From: Bacteroidetes bacterium HGW-Bacteroidetes-4
GTDB lineage: Bacteria > Bacteroidota > Bacteroidia > Bacteroidales > SZUA-534
Assembly (NCBI GenBank): GCA_002840905.1
Contig: PHDD01000016.1
Span: 21,692 to 85,691 of the forward strand
Length of the DNA: 64,000 nucleotides
Direction of reading: 5' to 3'
Shown: piece after piece, positions 45,124 through 54,748 of the stretch
Layout of the letters: each line of letters begins with the position of its first letter
How positions within the stretch are numbered: the first letter of the stretch is position 1
Translations under genes and position numbers: made by a program
Notes under the pieces: generated by a model
What the model was told of the DNA's origin: nothing
Seen by the model: the letters and a program-made list of their open reading frames with translations, nothing else
Databases searched by the model: none

Positions 45124-47280
45124 ATGCTAAAAGCCATTATACATCCCTATAAATTTATTTTTAGTTTTCCTGGGGGAACATCGCGAGGTGTGCTGACAGA
45201 AAAACCCTCGTGGTATATAAAACTTTGGAACCATACTGCACCTGAAACTTATGGTTTAGGAGAAGTATCCATTATTCCCGACTTATCGCCAGAGAAACAC
45301 CCGGTTTTGGTTAAAAAGCTCAATGAGGTAGCACTTCAACCGGAAAATTACCTGCAAAACCGTGAAGCATTAAAGGGTTACCCTGCACTGCGTTTTGGAC
45401 TGGAAACCGCCTGGCTCGATTTAAAAAACGGAGGAAAAAGAATTCTCTTCCCATCGGATTTTACCAGCGGAAACCAAGGCATCCGGATTAACGGGTTGAT
45501 CTGGATGGCCAACAAACATCTTATGCTACAACGCATTCAGGAAAAAATAGAGCAAGGTTTTACCTGTATCAAAATAAAGGTGGGCGCTATTGAATTTAAC
45601 GAAGAATTGGAATTGTTGAAATTTATTCGTCAACGGTTTGATGCCGGTTCACTCGAAATAAGGCTTGATGCCAACGGAGCGTTTTCGCCTGAAAATGCTT
45701 TGAATAAATTAGAACAACTTTCGAAATATGGTATCCATTCCATTGAGCAGCCCATTAAAAAAGGACAATGGGATAGCATGCATCAGCTTTGCCTGAAAAC
45801 TCCCATTCCTATTGCTTTAGACGAAGAATTGATAAACATTGAAGAGAAAACACAGCGCATTCAGTTGCTGGAACAAATAAAACCTCAGTACATTATTATA
45901 AAACCATCGCTAATTGGAGGCCTGCACGATGCAAAAGAATGGAGCCAAATGGCCGAAAAAAGAAATATCGGGTGGTGGCTAACCTCGGCTCTGGAAGGAA
46001 ATATCGGACTCAATGCTCTTGCCCAATGGTCCTTTGTAAATGGTTCAACAATGCCCCAGGGCTTGGGTACCGGACAAATTTACACCAATAACTTTAGCGC
46101 ACCGCTCGAAATTCGTGGTGAAAAACTATGGTACAATCCGAAAAAAAGATGGCAAAATTTTGATGCGTTTTTAAGCAACTCTGTTTATGAACGCCATGAA
46201 TCGGAGCCATCATGGAAACAAACCATGAATTGGGAACAACAAAAAATTACGCTAAATCAACAGACTTATTTTCTTCATCAAACCGATTGGCTTTTGGTAA
46301 AAAAAAGATATTCAGCCCCTTGGTGGCAGCGTATTATTGATTTTCTGGAAAAATGGGCAGACAATTCTTCAGTTATAGCCCTGCAAACCTCCGGATCGAC
46401 AGGCAAACCCAAAACCATTGAAGTAAAAAAATCACATATGTGGGTATCGGCAAGTAAGACCTGCGGTTTTTTCGGCCTTAATCCGAGTTCAACCGGACTT
46501 TTGTGTCTTTCGGCCGATTATATTGCCGGTAAAATGATGCTGGTACGTGCCCTGTATTCGGGAATGAACCTGCTTTGTATTAAGCCTGTAGAAAATCCGG
46601 TTAAAAACCTGGAATCATCTGTTGACTTTTGTGCCATGGTTCCCCTGCAAGTGCAACAAAGCATGGAAACACCCGAAAAATTTAAATTAATAAAGAACCT
46701 TATTGTTGGTGGCGGCCCGGTAAATTCCACATTAATTAAGCCTTTAAAACAACATCCGGTTAAGGTTTTCGAAACCTTTGGAATGACCGAAACGCTTTCG
46801 CACATTGCTTTAAAGCAAGTTGCTCCAATAACAGAGTATGCCTTTACAGCATTTCCCGGCATCAGGCTTTCGGTTTCAAACAAAAATTGTTTACTGATTA
46901 CTTATCCTGAAATGGCTTTTGACGCCATGGAAACCAACGATGTAGTTGAATTGCATACCAGTAATTCTTTTACCTGGCTGGGACGGCTCGATTTTGTCAT
47001 CAACTCTGGAGGAATAAAAATCCATCCCGAAAGCGTTGAAAAATTATTGGAACCTTTGATTGATCGTCCATTTTACCTTATTGGCAAACCTGATGAAAAA
47101 TTAGGAGAAAAAGCCGTATTGGTATTGGAAGGAGAAGCTTTTGACCCTGCTGACCTGATGCAGCAAATAAAAAAACTGCTACCTAAGTACCAATGTCCAA
47201 AAGAAATTAAGTTTATCAAAGAATTTCCAAGAACCGATTCATTAAAAATAAAAAGAGTTGCACTTAAATCCTTGCTTTAA
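45124..47280 (+). CDS. MenC-MenE fusion: o-succinylbenzoate synthase and CoA ligase
   Basis: One 718-residue frame carries two consecutive menaquinone enzymes. Residues about 1-340 are an enolase-superfamily o-succinylbenzoate synthase: Lys150/Lys152 in IKIKVG, Asp182 (LDANGAF), Glu208 (SIEQPI), Asp233 (ALDEEL) and Lys260 (IIKPS) match the catalytic and metal ligands. Residues about 370-718 are a short acyl-CoA ligase: P-loop TSGSTGKPK (422-430), FGMTETLSH, INSGGIKIHP and the C-terminal catalytic-Lys region DSLKIKR. All expected active-site residues of both halves are present, so both are probably functional. In most bacteria these are separate genes. Confidence 0.9.
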   Translation: MLKAIIHPYKFIFSFPGGTSRGVLTEKPSWYIKLWNHTAPETYGLGEVSIIPDLSPEKHPVLVKKLNEVALQPENYLQNREALKGYPALRFGLETAWLDLKNGGKRILFPSDFTSGNQGIRINGLIWMANKHLMLQRIQEKIEQGFTCIKIKVGAIEFNEELELLKFIRQRFDAGSLEIRLDANGAFSPENALNKLEQLSKYGIHSIEQPIKKGQWDSMHQLCLKTPIPIALDEELINIEEKTQRIQLLEQIKPQYIIIKPSLIGGLHDAKEWSQMAEKRNIGWWLTSALEGNIGLNALAQWSFVNGSTMPQGLGTGQIYTNNFSAPLEIRGEKLWYNPKKRWQNFDAFLSNSVYERHESEPSWKQTMNWEQQKITLNQQTYFLHQTDWLLVKKRYSAPWWQRIIDFLEKWADNSSVIALQTSGSTGKPKTIEVKKSHMWVSASKTCGFFGLNPSSTGLLCLSADYIAGKMMLVRALYSGMNLLCIKPVENPVKNLESSVDFCAMVPLQVQQSMETPEKFKLIKNLIVGGGPVNSTLIKPLKQHPVKVFETFGMTETLSHIALKQVAPITEYAFTAFPGIRLSVSNKNCLLITYPEMAFDAMETNDVVELHTSNSFTWLGRLDFVINSGGIKIHPESVEKLLEPLIDRPFYLIGKPDEKLGEKAVLVLEGEAFDPADLMQQIKKLLPKYQCPKEIKFIKEFPRTDSLKIKRVALKSLL

Positions 47281-47331
47281 TAAAATAATCAACAAACTGA
47301 TCTCATTACAATAAACATGAGTTTTTCCTTT

Positions 47332-47339
47332 TACCTTTG
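47332..47339 (+). promoter_or_regulatory. TAnnTTTG promoter box before rluA-type gene
   Basis: TACCTTTG is an exact match to the Bacteroidota -7 element and lies 18 bases before the chosen ATG. No TTG element was seen at the usual distance. Confidence 0.35.
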
Positions 47340-47357
47340 TTCCCTATTAAAAAAAGC

Positions 47358-48299
47358 ATGAATACAAAAAAAACAACAAAAAAACGGATAAAAAAGTCAG
47401 AACGACCTCCCATGGTTTTCAAAGTTACTGAACCCACTATTTTAATGGATTTTCTTTTACAAAACCTTCCAGGAAAAAACCGGAATAATATTAAAACCCT
47501 GCTAAACGACGGACAAATATTTGTAAACAACATCCGGGTTTCGGCTTACAATCACCCGCTGGCTGCCGGTCAAAACGTTGAAATGCGCTGGCAAAAAAAA
47601 ACACAGACTTCAGGTTTTCAAGGCATTAAAATTATTCACGAAGATAAGCACCTGATTGTTATTGAAAAAGATGCCGGTGTACTTTCTATTGCCACCGAAA
47701 AAAAGAATCAGGCCACTGCCTACAATATGCTAAGCGCTTATGTAAAAAAACAGGGTGGAAACAATAAAATATTTGTGGTTCATCGGCTCGACCGCGACAC
47801 TTCGGGAATTATGATGTATGCCCGTTCGCAAAAAATGCAGGAAGAATTGCAACGCAACTGGCACCGCATGGTTCTGGAACGAACCTATCTGGCCGTTGTT
47901 TCCGGAATTCCTGAAAAACCGGAGGGTACCATCACTTCGTACCTGAAAGAAAACAAAGCATTGATTATGTATTCGACTCAGGATGCCGCCGATGGACATT
48001 TAGCCATTACCCACTACAAAATATTAAAACACAGTCAGTTTTATTCCTTATTGAAAGTAAATCCGGAAACCGGACGAAAAAACCAGATTCGGGTACATTG
48101 CTCCGATATGGGACACCCTATTGTAGGCGATAAAAAATACGGCTCAAAAGCAAATCCCATCAACCGACTGGGACTTCATGCCTGGGTTTTGTCGTTTATT
48201 CATCCGGTAAGTAAAGAACACCTGCGTTTTGAAAGTCTGGTTCCCAATAAATTCAGCAAATTGTTTCCTGATAAAGAAAAAAAAGAACATCAAGAATAA
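47358..48299 (+). CDS. RluA-family pseudouridine synthase
   Basis: Modifies uridine to pseudouridine in rRNA or tRNA. A basic N-terminal tail is followed by an S4 RNA-binding domain (about 35-90, LLQNLPGKNRNNIKTLLNDG). The catalytic domain has the HRLDRDTSGIMMYARS motif with the catalytic Asp, and GRKNQIRVHCSDMGHPIVGD near the end. I chose ATG at 47358 rather than TTG at 47337 because the latter overlaps the promoter box. Which RNA position is modified (RluC, RluD or RluA type) is not decided. Confidence 0.88.
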   Translation: MNTKKTTKKRIKKSERPPMVFKVTEPTILMDFLLQNLPGKNRNNIKTLLNDGQIFVNNIRVSAYNHPLAAGQNVEMRWQKKTQTSGFQGIKIIHEDKHLIVIEKDAGVLSIATEKKNQATAYNMLSAYVKKQGGNNKIFVVHRLDRDTSGIMMYARSQKMQEELQRNWHRMVLERTYLAVVSGIPEKPEGTITSYLKENKALIMYSTQDAADGHLAITHYKILKHSQFYSLLKVNPETGRKNQIRVHCSDMGHPIVGDKKYGSKANPINRLGLHAWVLSFIHPVSKEHLRFESLVPNKFSKLFPDKEKKEHQE

Positions 48300-48440
48300 T
48301 CACATCGATAAAGTAATACCAATTAAACTCTTTTGAAAGGTAAATGCACACGGTTCCCATTTCTTTCATTGGTAAAAATAGTATGGTAACTTTTCAATTC
48401 GAGATTAAAACCACTATATTCGGGCGTTAATTTGTATTCT

Positions 48441-49652
48441 ATGAAGAAACCGGCGCTCTATTGGCAAATATTAATTGCATTTATTCTCGCTATTGTTTTT
48501 GGTTTGTTTTTAAAAAATGCTGTTCCTTATGTGGAATGGATGGGTACCGTTTTTATAAAAGCGCTAAAGATGATAATCATACCTCTGATATTGAGCTCAA
48601 TTATATCAGGTATAACCCAGATTGGTGATGCCAAGAACTTAGGACGGCTTGGTTTAAAAACAATGACATATTACCTTACCACCAGCATTTTTGCCCTTTT
48701 AACCGGATTAGTTTTGGTTAACCTTTTCAAACCTGGTGTTGGTGCCGATTTGGGACTTCAGAAAACGGTGGATGAAGTGGCGTTGACCCAACAATCGTTC
48801 GGAAGAACCTTAATGAATATAATTCCAGAAAATATTATTGAGGCTATGGTTCAAAACCAAATGCTTTCTATCATCTTTTTTGCCTTGTTATTTGGCTTCT
48901 TTATTACGCGTACTTCTGATAAAACCAACACCCTGCTTACCGACTTTTTTAGTTCCCTTTTCGAGGTGATGATGAAAATAACCATGTTTATCATTCAGTT
49001 TACTCCCCTTGGAATTTTCGGAATTGTTGCCAAAGTGGTTGCTGAACAAGACAACCTGCTTGAATTGTTTTCAACTATGGGACAATATATGCTGGTTGTT
49101 ATTCTGGCTTTGGCTATACACTCCATGATTATATTGCCCTTACTTATAAAATTAATCGGTAAGTCGAATCCCTGGCTGCATTTTAAAGCCATGCGCGAGG
49201 TATTAATTACAGCTTTTTCCACTTCCTCATCGAGTGCTACCTTGCCATTAACCCTCGATGCCGTTGAAAACCGAAGCGGGGTTTCAAATAAAGTTACCAG
49301 TTTTACCCTGCCACTGGGTGCAACCATTAATATGGATGGAACAGCACTTTACGAATTGGTTGCAGCAATTTTTATAGCTCAGGCCTACGGCATAGAACTT
49401 ACTTTTGGTCAGCAAATAATTGTTGTCCTTACCGGCTTACTGGCTTCAATTGGTGCTGCCGGAATTCCCATGGCCGGACTGGTTATGATTTCTGTTGTTC
49501 TTACCGCAGTTGGATTGCCTTTGGAAGGTATTGGGTTGATTCTTTCAGTCGACCGAATTCTGGATATGTTTCGAACCACAGTTAACGTATGGAGCGATAG
49601 TTGTGGGGCTGTAATTATTGCAAAATCTGAAGGAGAAACCTTAACAATTTAA
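48441..49652 (+). CDS. Dicarboxylate/amino acid:cation symporter
   Basis: Secondary transporter of the DAACS (GltP/GltT) family, 403 residues, for glutamate/aspartate or C4-dicarboxylates with Na+ or H+. Features include KALKMIIIPLILSSIISGI in helix 2-3, the serine-rich hairpin TAFSTSSSSATLPLTLD (HP1), LGATINMDGTALYE (helix 7 with the cation-site NMDGT motif) and the final RILDMFRTTVNVWSDSCGAV (helix 8 substrate site). ATG at 48441 is preferred over TTG at 48432. It stands alone between the RluA gene and a long gap. Confidence 0.92.
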   Translation: MKKPALYWQILIAFILAIVFGLFLKNAVPYVEWMGTVFIKALKMIIIPLILSSIISGITQIGDAKNLGRLGLKTMTYYLTTSIFALLTGLVLVNLFKPGVGADLGLQKTVDEVALTQQSFGRTLMNIIPENIIEAMVQNQMLSIIFFALLFGFFITRTSDKTNTLLTDFFSSLFEVMMKITMFIIQFTPLGIFGIVAKVVAEQDNLLELFSTMGQYMLVVILALAIHSMIILPLLIKLIGKSNPWLHFKAMREVLITAFSTSSSSATLPLTLDAVENRSGVSNKVTSFTLPLGATINMDGTALYELVAAIFIAQAYGIELTFGQQIIVVLTGLLASIGAAGIPMAGLVMISVVLTAVGLPLEGIGLILSVDRILDMFRTTVNVWSDSCGAVIIAKSEGETLTI

Positions 49653-50145
49653 TTTAATCCAACATATTTTTACTTTTTACTTATTCCCTACTGTTAGTAA
49701 ACAAAGTTGCTTTTTGTCATTTGTTCAACCAAAATAGATGTTTTATAATAGCCTCTAATTTTGAATAATTATACCATTAAAACAACATCAGTCATTTCAT
49801 TGTATGATATTTGTCATGTTTATGGTGTCAAATATTAAATTTGTATCCTATTTTACTTTCTGTTTTCTGCATTCCTGTCTTATTTGAAATTAAGTATAAC
49901 CTTTATTGTTATTTATAATTCTATTTATCAACGTTTTATTTCATATAAATAATTGTAAGCAATTAAGGTCTTGCAAAACCCTATCTTTTTAGCCATATTT
50001 AAATTTAATTGAATATCGTATTGGTTGTGTGAAGGTTATTTTTCGTCGTAAAAATTCAACTTTAACGCTTCAATACCGTTGAAAGGATAAACCACAATGG
50101 GTGCTTTTAATTTATAACAAAAACAGCAGTAAAATAAAGAGTTTT
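49653..50145. other. AT-rich gap with candidate promoter before the beta-oxidation operon
   Basis: About 490 bases without a plausible gene. It contains two TAnnTTTG boxes (49756-49763 and 49836-49843); only the second has a TTTG at suitable distance. I recognise no tRNA, riboswitch or insertion element. If the second promoter is used, the first gene would have a leader of roughly 290 bases. Confidence 0.5.
49810..49843 (+). promoter_or_regulatory. Candidate promoter of the beta-oxidation operon
   Basis: TTTG (49810-49813), 22 bases, TAAATTTG (49836-49843): close to the Bacteroidota consensus. It points to the hydratase gene that starts at 50146 and opens the operon. Confidence 0.4.
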
Positions 50146-50910
50146 ATGGATACACTAAAATTAACCTTCGAAGGAAATATTGCGCTGATAAGCTTTTCAC
50201 GGCCTCAGGCACTAAATGCATTAAATTTACAGGTTTTTACTGAATTAAATAAGGTGCTCGACGAACTTGAATCGAACAAGCAGTTGCGAGCAGTAATACT
50301 TACCGGCGAAGGAAAAGCCTTTGTAGCCGGAGCCGATATTTCCGAAATGAAAGACAAAACCCCAGGAGAGGCTCGTGTTTTTTCGCAAATTGGACATGAC
50401 ACCTTTAACCGGATTGAAAACTTTAGCGTCCCGGTTATTGCTGCAGTAAATGGATTTGCCTTAGGTGGCGGATTAGAGCTGGCTATGGCCTGCGATTTTA
50501 TTATTGCATCCGATAAGGCCAAATTCAGTGCTCCCGAAGTAAACCTGGGATTAATCCCAGGCTTTAATGGAACACAGCGCTTGCCTCGTGCTGTTGGTAT
50601 TGGCTTTGCCCGATACATGCTCTTTACTGCTCAAATGATTGAAGCTACAGAAGCCTTGCAGCGAAACCTGGTTCAAATAATAACTACGCCTGACGAGTTA
50701 TTAAACAAAACCATGGAAGTAGCCATCACCATTGCAAGCAAAGGTCCGCTGGCCATTGAATCGGTTAAAAAAACGGTTAATTATGGACAATTTAATGGAT
50801 ACAAAGAGGGAAGCCATTATGAAATGAAGGCTTTTTCTGAAAACTTTCATGAACAAGGAAAGGAAGGCATGAGTGCCTTTTTGGAAAAAAGAAAACCCAA
50901 CTGGAACTAA
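50146..50910 (+). CDS. Enoyl-CoA hydratase (crotonase type)
   Basis: Adds water to crotonyl-CoA and other short enoyl-CoAs. The 254-residue crotonase-fold protein has ISFSRPQALNALNLQVF, GEGKAFVAGADISEMKD (first oxyanion segment) and NGFALGGGLELAMACDFI. Both catalytic Glu residues appear to be present (GGGLELAMACD and APEVNLGLIPG). Chosen start ATG 50146; GTG at 50101 would add 15 residues of AT-rich leader. It opens an operon of beta-oxidation and electron-transfer genes. Confidence 0.92.
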   Translation: MDTLKLTFEGNIALISFSRPQALNALNLQVFTELNKVLDELESNKQLRAVILTGEGKAFVAGADISEMKDKTPGEARVFSQIGHDTFNRIENFSVPVIAAVNGFALGGGLELAMACDFIIASDKAKFSAPEVNLGLIPGFNGTQRLPRAVGIGFARYMLFTAQMIEATEALQRNLVQIITTPDELLNKTMEVAITIASKGPLAIESVKKTVNYGQFNGYKEGSHYEMKAFSENFHEQGKEGMSAFLEKRKPNWN

Positions 50911-50932
50911 ACCAAATAAAGCTAAAACAATT

Positions 50933-52261
50933 ATGATAAACCTCGATAAAATTCAGCATGTAGCAGTATTGGGAGCTGCCGGAAAAATGGGTAGTGGTAT
51001 TTTGTACCTAAATACCTTATATCTATCACAACTGGCTTTAAAACCTGAAAATTGCAACCGAACATTTACCATTTATGCTATCGACCAATCACACGAGCGA
51101 TTACAAGCTTTAATGCTCTATATAAAAAGTTTACTGCAAAAATGGGCCGAAAAAAACATTATTGCCCTCCGTGCATTATTTGCTGAACGCGACGATTTAA
51201 TTGAAAACAGAGAAGTAATTCAGGCGTTTATTGAAGCTGCCCTGGCACTAATTGTTCCTTCAACCCGACTGGAATCAGCCTACGATGCAACCCTTATTTT
51301 TGAAGCAGTCATTGAAAATATTGAAGTTAAAACAGCGCTTTTTAGTAAAATTAAAGAAAACAATCCGCTCAATCCCTGGTTTTTATCCAACACCAGCTCT
51401 ATACCAATCGACGAGTTAAACAAAAAAGCCAGGCTCGATGGCAATATCATAGGTTGCCATTTCTACAACCCACCGGCAGTGCAAAAACTTATCGAAGTTA
51501 TTGAACTAAAAGACGGAAATAAACAACTTTCTGAATATGTCTATCAGTTTGGTAAAGAATTAGGAAAAATAATGGTTCCCGCCAATGACATTGCCGGCTT
51601 TATCGGAAATGGTTTCTTTATGCGCGATTTGCTTTTCGGCATCGAAAAGCTCAAGCAGTTTAAAAATAAATTTAGTTTTTCCGAATCAGTTCTGTTAGTC
51701 GATACCTTGACCCGCGATTTCATGCTTCGGCCTATGGGTATTTTCCAATTAATGGATTATGTGGGCATCGATGTGTGTTCTTTCATATTAAAAGTAATGA
51801 ATAATTACCTGTCGGAAAACCTGCATAGCGAACTCTTGATAAGTTTAATGGAAAAACATGTAAAGGGCGGTCAAAATGCTGACGGATCACAAAAACCTGG
51901 CTTTTTTACCTATCAAAAAGGGCGTATTGAAACGGTTTACAATTTCGACAAGTCGATGTATGAACCTATAGAGCAGCTCTTACCCAAAGTACAGGAATAT
52001 CTGGGAGGATTGCCCGAAAACCAATCGTGGCGTAGTATTTCGCGAAATAAGGAAAAATCAGAACTGCTATCCGGTTTCTTTAGAAAAATGACTCAAAGTA
52101 ATACAGCCGGATGCCAACTGGGCATGGAATACATGCGACAAATGAAAACCATTGGTAAAAACCTGGTAACACAAGGTGTAACCAACTCCGACGAACATGT
52201 AAATACCGTAATGATTACCGGATTTCATCATTTATACGGACCCATTAACGAATATTGCTAA
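50933..52261 (+). CDS. 3-hydroxyacyl-CoA dehydrogenase (long variant)
   Basis: NAD-dependent dehydrogenase of the 3HCDH family. The N-terminal Rossmann motif VAVLGAAGKMGSGILYLN is slightly atypical (GAAGKMG instead of GAGTMG). The substrate segment includes NTSSIPIDEL and GCHFYNPPAVQKLIEVIE with the catalytic His region, and ANDIAGFIGNGFFMRDLLFG. At 442 residues it is longer than simple Hbd proteins (about 280), with an extended C-terminal half ending in a helical region. ATG at 50933 is chosen because the longer frame lies in the hydratase gene. It acts after the crotonase. Confidence 0.85.
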   Translation: MINLDKIQHVAVLGAAGKMGSGILYLNTLYLSQLALKPENCNRTFTIYAIDQSHERLQALMLYIKSLLQKWAEKNIIALRALFAERDDLIENREVIQAFIEAALALIVPSTRLESAYDATLIFEAVIENIEVKTALFSKIKENNPLNPWFLSNTSSIPIDELNKKARLDGNIIGCHFYNPPAVQKLIEVIELKDGNKQLSEYVYQFGKELGKIMVPANDIAGFIGNGFFMRDLLFGIEKLKQFKNKFSFSESVLLVDTLTRDFMLRPMGIFQLMDYVGIDVCSFILKVMNNYLSENLHSELLISLMEKHVKGGQNADGSQKPGFFTYQKGRIETVYNFDKSMYEPIEQLLPKVQEYLGGLPENQSWRSISRNKEKSELLSGFFRKMTQSNTAGCQLGMEYMRQMKTIGKNLVTQGVTNSDEHVNTVMITGFHHLYGPINEYC

Positions 52262-52272
52262 ATAAAACAATT

Positions 52273-53508
52273 ATGAATAAAAAAGTATATATGGTAGCCG
52301 GATACAATACCGTCTCCATGGGAACCGGCCGAAGTGAATTCAATCCAAAAAAGCCCCGTCCGGGATTGGAACACTACATTCAGGAAGCAGGTAAAGCTAC
52401 CTTAAAAAAGATTGGTGGAGCAAAAAATGTTGACGAAAGTGTAATAGGAAATTTTATGGCGGCACGTTTCAACAATCAAGGGCATTTGGCTGCCATGATA
52501 CCTTCCATCGATCCCGGCTTACAATACAAACCATCCATCCGTGTTGAAGGAGCTTGCGCTTCTGGCGGATTAGCACTTATTTCAGGTATCAAATCGGTAT
52601 TGGCCGGAACAGCCGATGTGGTTTTAGCCGTGGGGGTCGAAGTCCAGAATACGGTAAAGGCCATGTACGGCGCTGATCATCTGGCCTTAGCCGGATGGCA
52701 AAAGAACCGTAAAAAGGGACACGCTTATTTCTTTCCCGGAGAATTCAGTGATCGTGCCAAAGCCTATTACGAAAAGTACGGCGAAGAATACACACGCAAA
52801 GGATTGGCTACCTGGTATAAAAATGCCATCGAAAATGCCCGTCTTTGTCCCACTGCTCAGGAATTTGAAAATAAAAACACCGATTTAATGGCTACAGGTA
52901 TGACCCAACCCAACGGTCATATTTTTGTCGATTCTCTGAATGTTTTCGACTGTTCCAAAGTTTCTGATGGCGCTTCAGCTATCGCAATTGTCTCCGAGGA
53001 GGGATTAAAACGAATTGGAATAAAAAAAAGTGAAGCAATAGAAGTGGTTGGCTTTGGTCAGGTGGAAGAAAACCTGCTCGATGATCCTATCAGTCAAACG
53101 GAATTAACCACTACAAAAGTAGCCGTTGAGAAAGCATTGAATATGGCCGGAATCTCCCGCGATAAACTGGCTACCGTTGAAACCCATGATTGCTTTACCA
53201 TTGCAGGAATTCTTGCCACCGAAGCCCTTGGTTTTGCCAAACCGGGTAAAGGTGCAGCCTTTGTTACCGAAGGGAATACCTCACGTTCCGGAATCATTCC
53301 CTTCAACACCACCGGCGGATTAATTGGCTGGGGTCATCCCACAGGAGCTACCGGTGTACATCAGGCAGTAACTTTATGGGAACAATTAACCGGAAAAGCA
53401 GGAATGGCCCAAATTGATATTCCTAAAGAAAAGCCTTATGGCTTATCGGTTAATATGGGTGGAAACGACAAAACTTTAGTAGCTGTTGTCTACAAAAAAG
53501 TGGAATAA
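52273..53508 (+). CDS. Thiolase, SCP2/acetyl-CoA acetyltransferase type
   Basis: Cleaves 3-ketoacyl-CoA to acetyl-CoA plus a shorter acyl-CoA, or the reverse. The catalytic Cys is in RVEGACASGGLALISG (about 84-99), the catalytic His in VETHDCFTIAG, and the second Gly/His segment is GWGHPTGATGVHQ. ETHDCF in place of the usual NEAFA places it in the SCP2-type subgroup rather than with ordinary acetoacetyl-CoA thiolases. ATG 52273 is chosen over 52255, which overlaps the previous stop. Length 411. Confidence 0.87.
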   Translation: MNKKVYMVAGYNTVSMGTGRSEFNPKKPRPGLEHYIQEAGKATLKKIGGAKNVDESVIGNFMAARFNNQGHLAAMIPSIDPGLQYKPSIRVEGACASGGLALISGIKSVLAGTADVVLAVGVEVQNTVKAMYGADHLALAGWQKNRKKGHAYFFPGEFSDRAKAYYEKYGEEYTRKGLATWYKNAIENARLCPTAQEFENKNTDLMATGMTQPNGHIFVDSLNVFDCSKVSDGASAIAIVSEEGLKRIGIKKSEAIEVVGFGQVEENLLDDPISQTELTTTKVAVEKALNMAGISRDKLATVETHDCFTIAGILATEALGFAKPGKGAAFVTEGNTSRSGIIPFNTTGGLIGWGHPTGATGVHQAVTLWEQLTGKAGMAQIDIPKEKPYGLSVNMGGNDKTLVAVVYKKVE

Positions 53509-53573
53509 ACTAAAATTCAGAAAACTAAACCAATTGAATTACTTAACTACCAATTAACTTAATACTAAACCAC

Positions 53574-54722
53574 ATGAACTTTGAATTTACCGAAGAACAA
53601 CAAATGATTCGCCAGGCCGCCCGCGATTACGCCCAGCGAGAATTGATAAAAGATGTCATTGAACGCGACGAAAAAGCCATTTTCCCGACAGAACACATAA
53701 AAAAACTTTCAGAACTGGGTTTTATGGGAATGCTTGTCAATTCAAAATACGAGGGCGGAGGTATGGATACCATATCGTATGTTTTGGCCATGGAAGAAAT
53801 TTCGAAAGTTGATTCTTCTGTTGGAGTAATTATTTCTGTAAATAATTCACTGGTATGCTTTGGTATCGAAAAATATGGAACCGAAGAACAAAAAGAAAAA
53901 TGGTTAAAGCCTTTGGCACGGGGTGAAAAAATTGGAGCATTCCTGCTTTCGGAACCCGGAGCCGGTAGTGATGCCACTTCGCAAAAAACCACTGCCATTG
54001 ATATGGGCGACCATTACCTGGTGAATGGGGTAAAAAACTGGATAACCAGCGGAAATTCGGCATCAACCTACATTGTTATTGCTCAAACCGATAAAGAAAA
54101 AGGCCATAAAGGGATTAATGCCTTATTGGTCGATAAAAACAGCCCGGGAATTACCGTCGGGATTCACGAAAACAAAATGGGCATGCGCAGTAGCGACACG
54201 CATTCGGTTCAGTTTACCGATGTTAAAGTACCAAAAGAAAATCGCCTGGGTGACGACGGTTTTGGGTTTAAGTTTGCCATGAAAACCCTTGAGGGAGGCC
54301 GTATTGGAATTGCATCGCAAGCATTGGGAATTGCCTCGGGAGCTTACGAACTGGCCGTAAAATACGCCAAAGAACGCAAAGCTTTTGGCACTGAAATTAT
54401 TAACCATCAGGCAATTGCTTTTAAATTGGCCGACATGGCTACCGAAATTGAAGCCGCGCGTTTCCTCTGTTTAAAAGCAGCATGGCTTAAAGATCAGAAT
54501 TTACCCTATGGAAATGCAAGCGCCATGGCCAAGTTATATGCAGCCGAAACAGCCATGAAAGTGACTACAGAAGCCGTACAAATACATGGAGGCTATGGTT
54601 ATGTGAAGGAATATCATGTGGAACGCATGATGCGCGATGCCAAGCTAACCCAAATTTATGAAGGTACTTCCGAAATTCAGAAAATAGTTATTTCAAGAGC
54701 AATTGCCACCGATAGCTTGTAA
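53574..54722 (+). CDS. Short-chain (butyryl-CoA type) acyl-CoA dehydrogenase
   Basis: FAD enzyme interconverting butyryl-CoA and crotonyl-CoA, using ETF as redox partner. The 382-residue protein has [38 protein letters not shown] and the catalytic-Glu motif IYEGTSEIQ at the C-terminus, all typical of Bcd. Directly followed by etfB and etfA, as in Bcd/Etf gene sets. Because the next genes are an HdrD-like quinone reductase rather than Rnf, the electrons are more likely exchanged with quinone than with ferredoxin (inference). Confidence 0.92.
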   Translation: MNFEFTEEQQMIRQAARDYAQRELIKDVIERDEKAIFPTEHIKKLSELGFMGMLVNSKYEGGGMDTISYVLAMEEISKVDSSVGVIISVNNSLVCFGIEKYGTEEQKEKWLKPLARGEKIGAFLLSEPGAGSDATSQKTTAIDMGDHYLVNGVKNWITSGNSASTYIVIAQTDKEKGHKGINALLVDKNSPGITVGIHENKMGMRSSDTHSVQFTDVKVPKENRLGDDGFGFKFAMKTLEGGRIGIASQALGIASGAYELAVKYAKERKAFGTEIINHQAIAFKLADMATEIEAARFLCLKAAWLKDQNLPYGNASAMAKLYAAETAMKVTTEAVQIHGGYGYVKEYHVERMMRDAKLTQIYEGTSEIQKIVISRAIATDSL

Positions 54723-54748
54723 TTCTTTTTATAATAAACTCAATAAAT

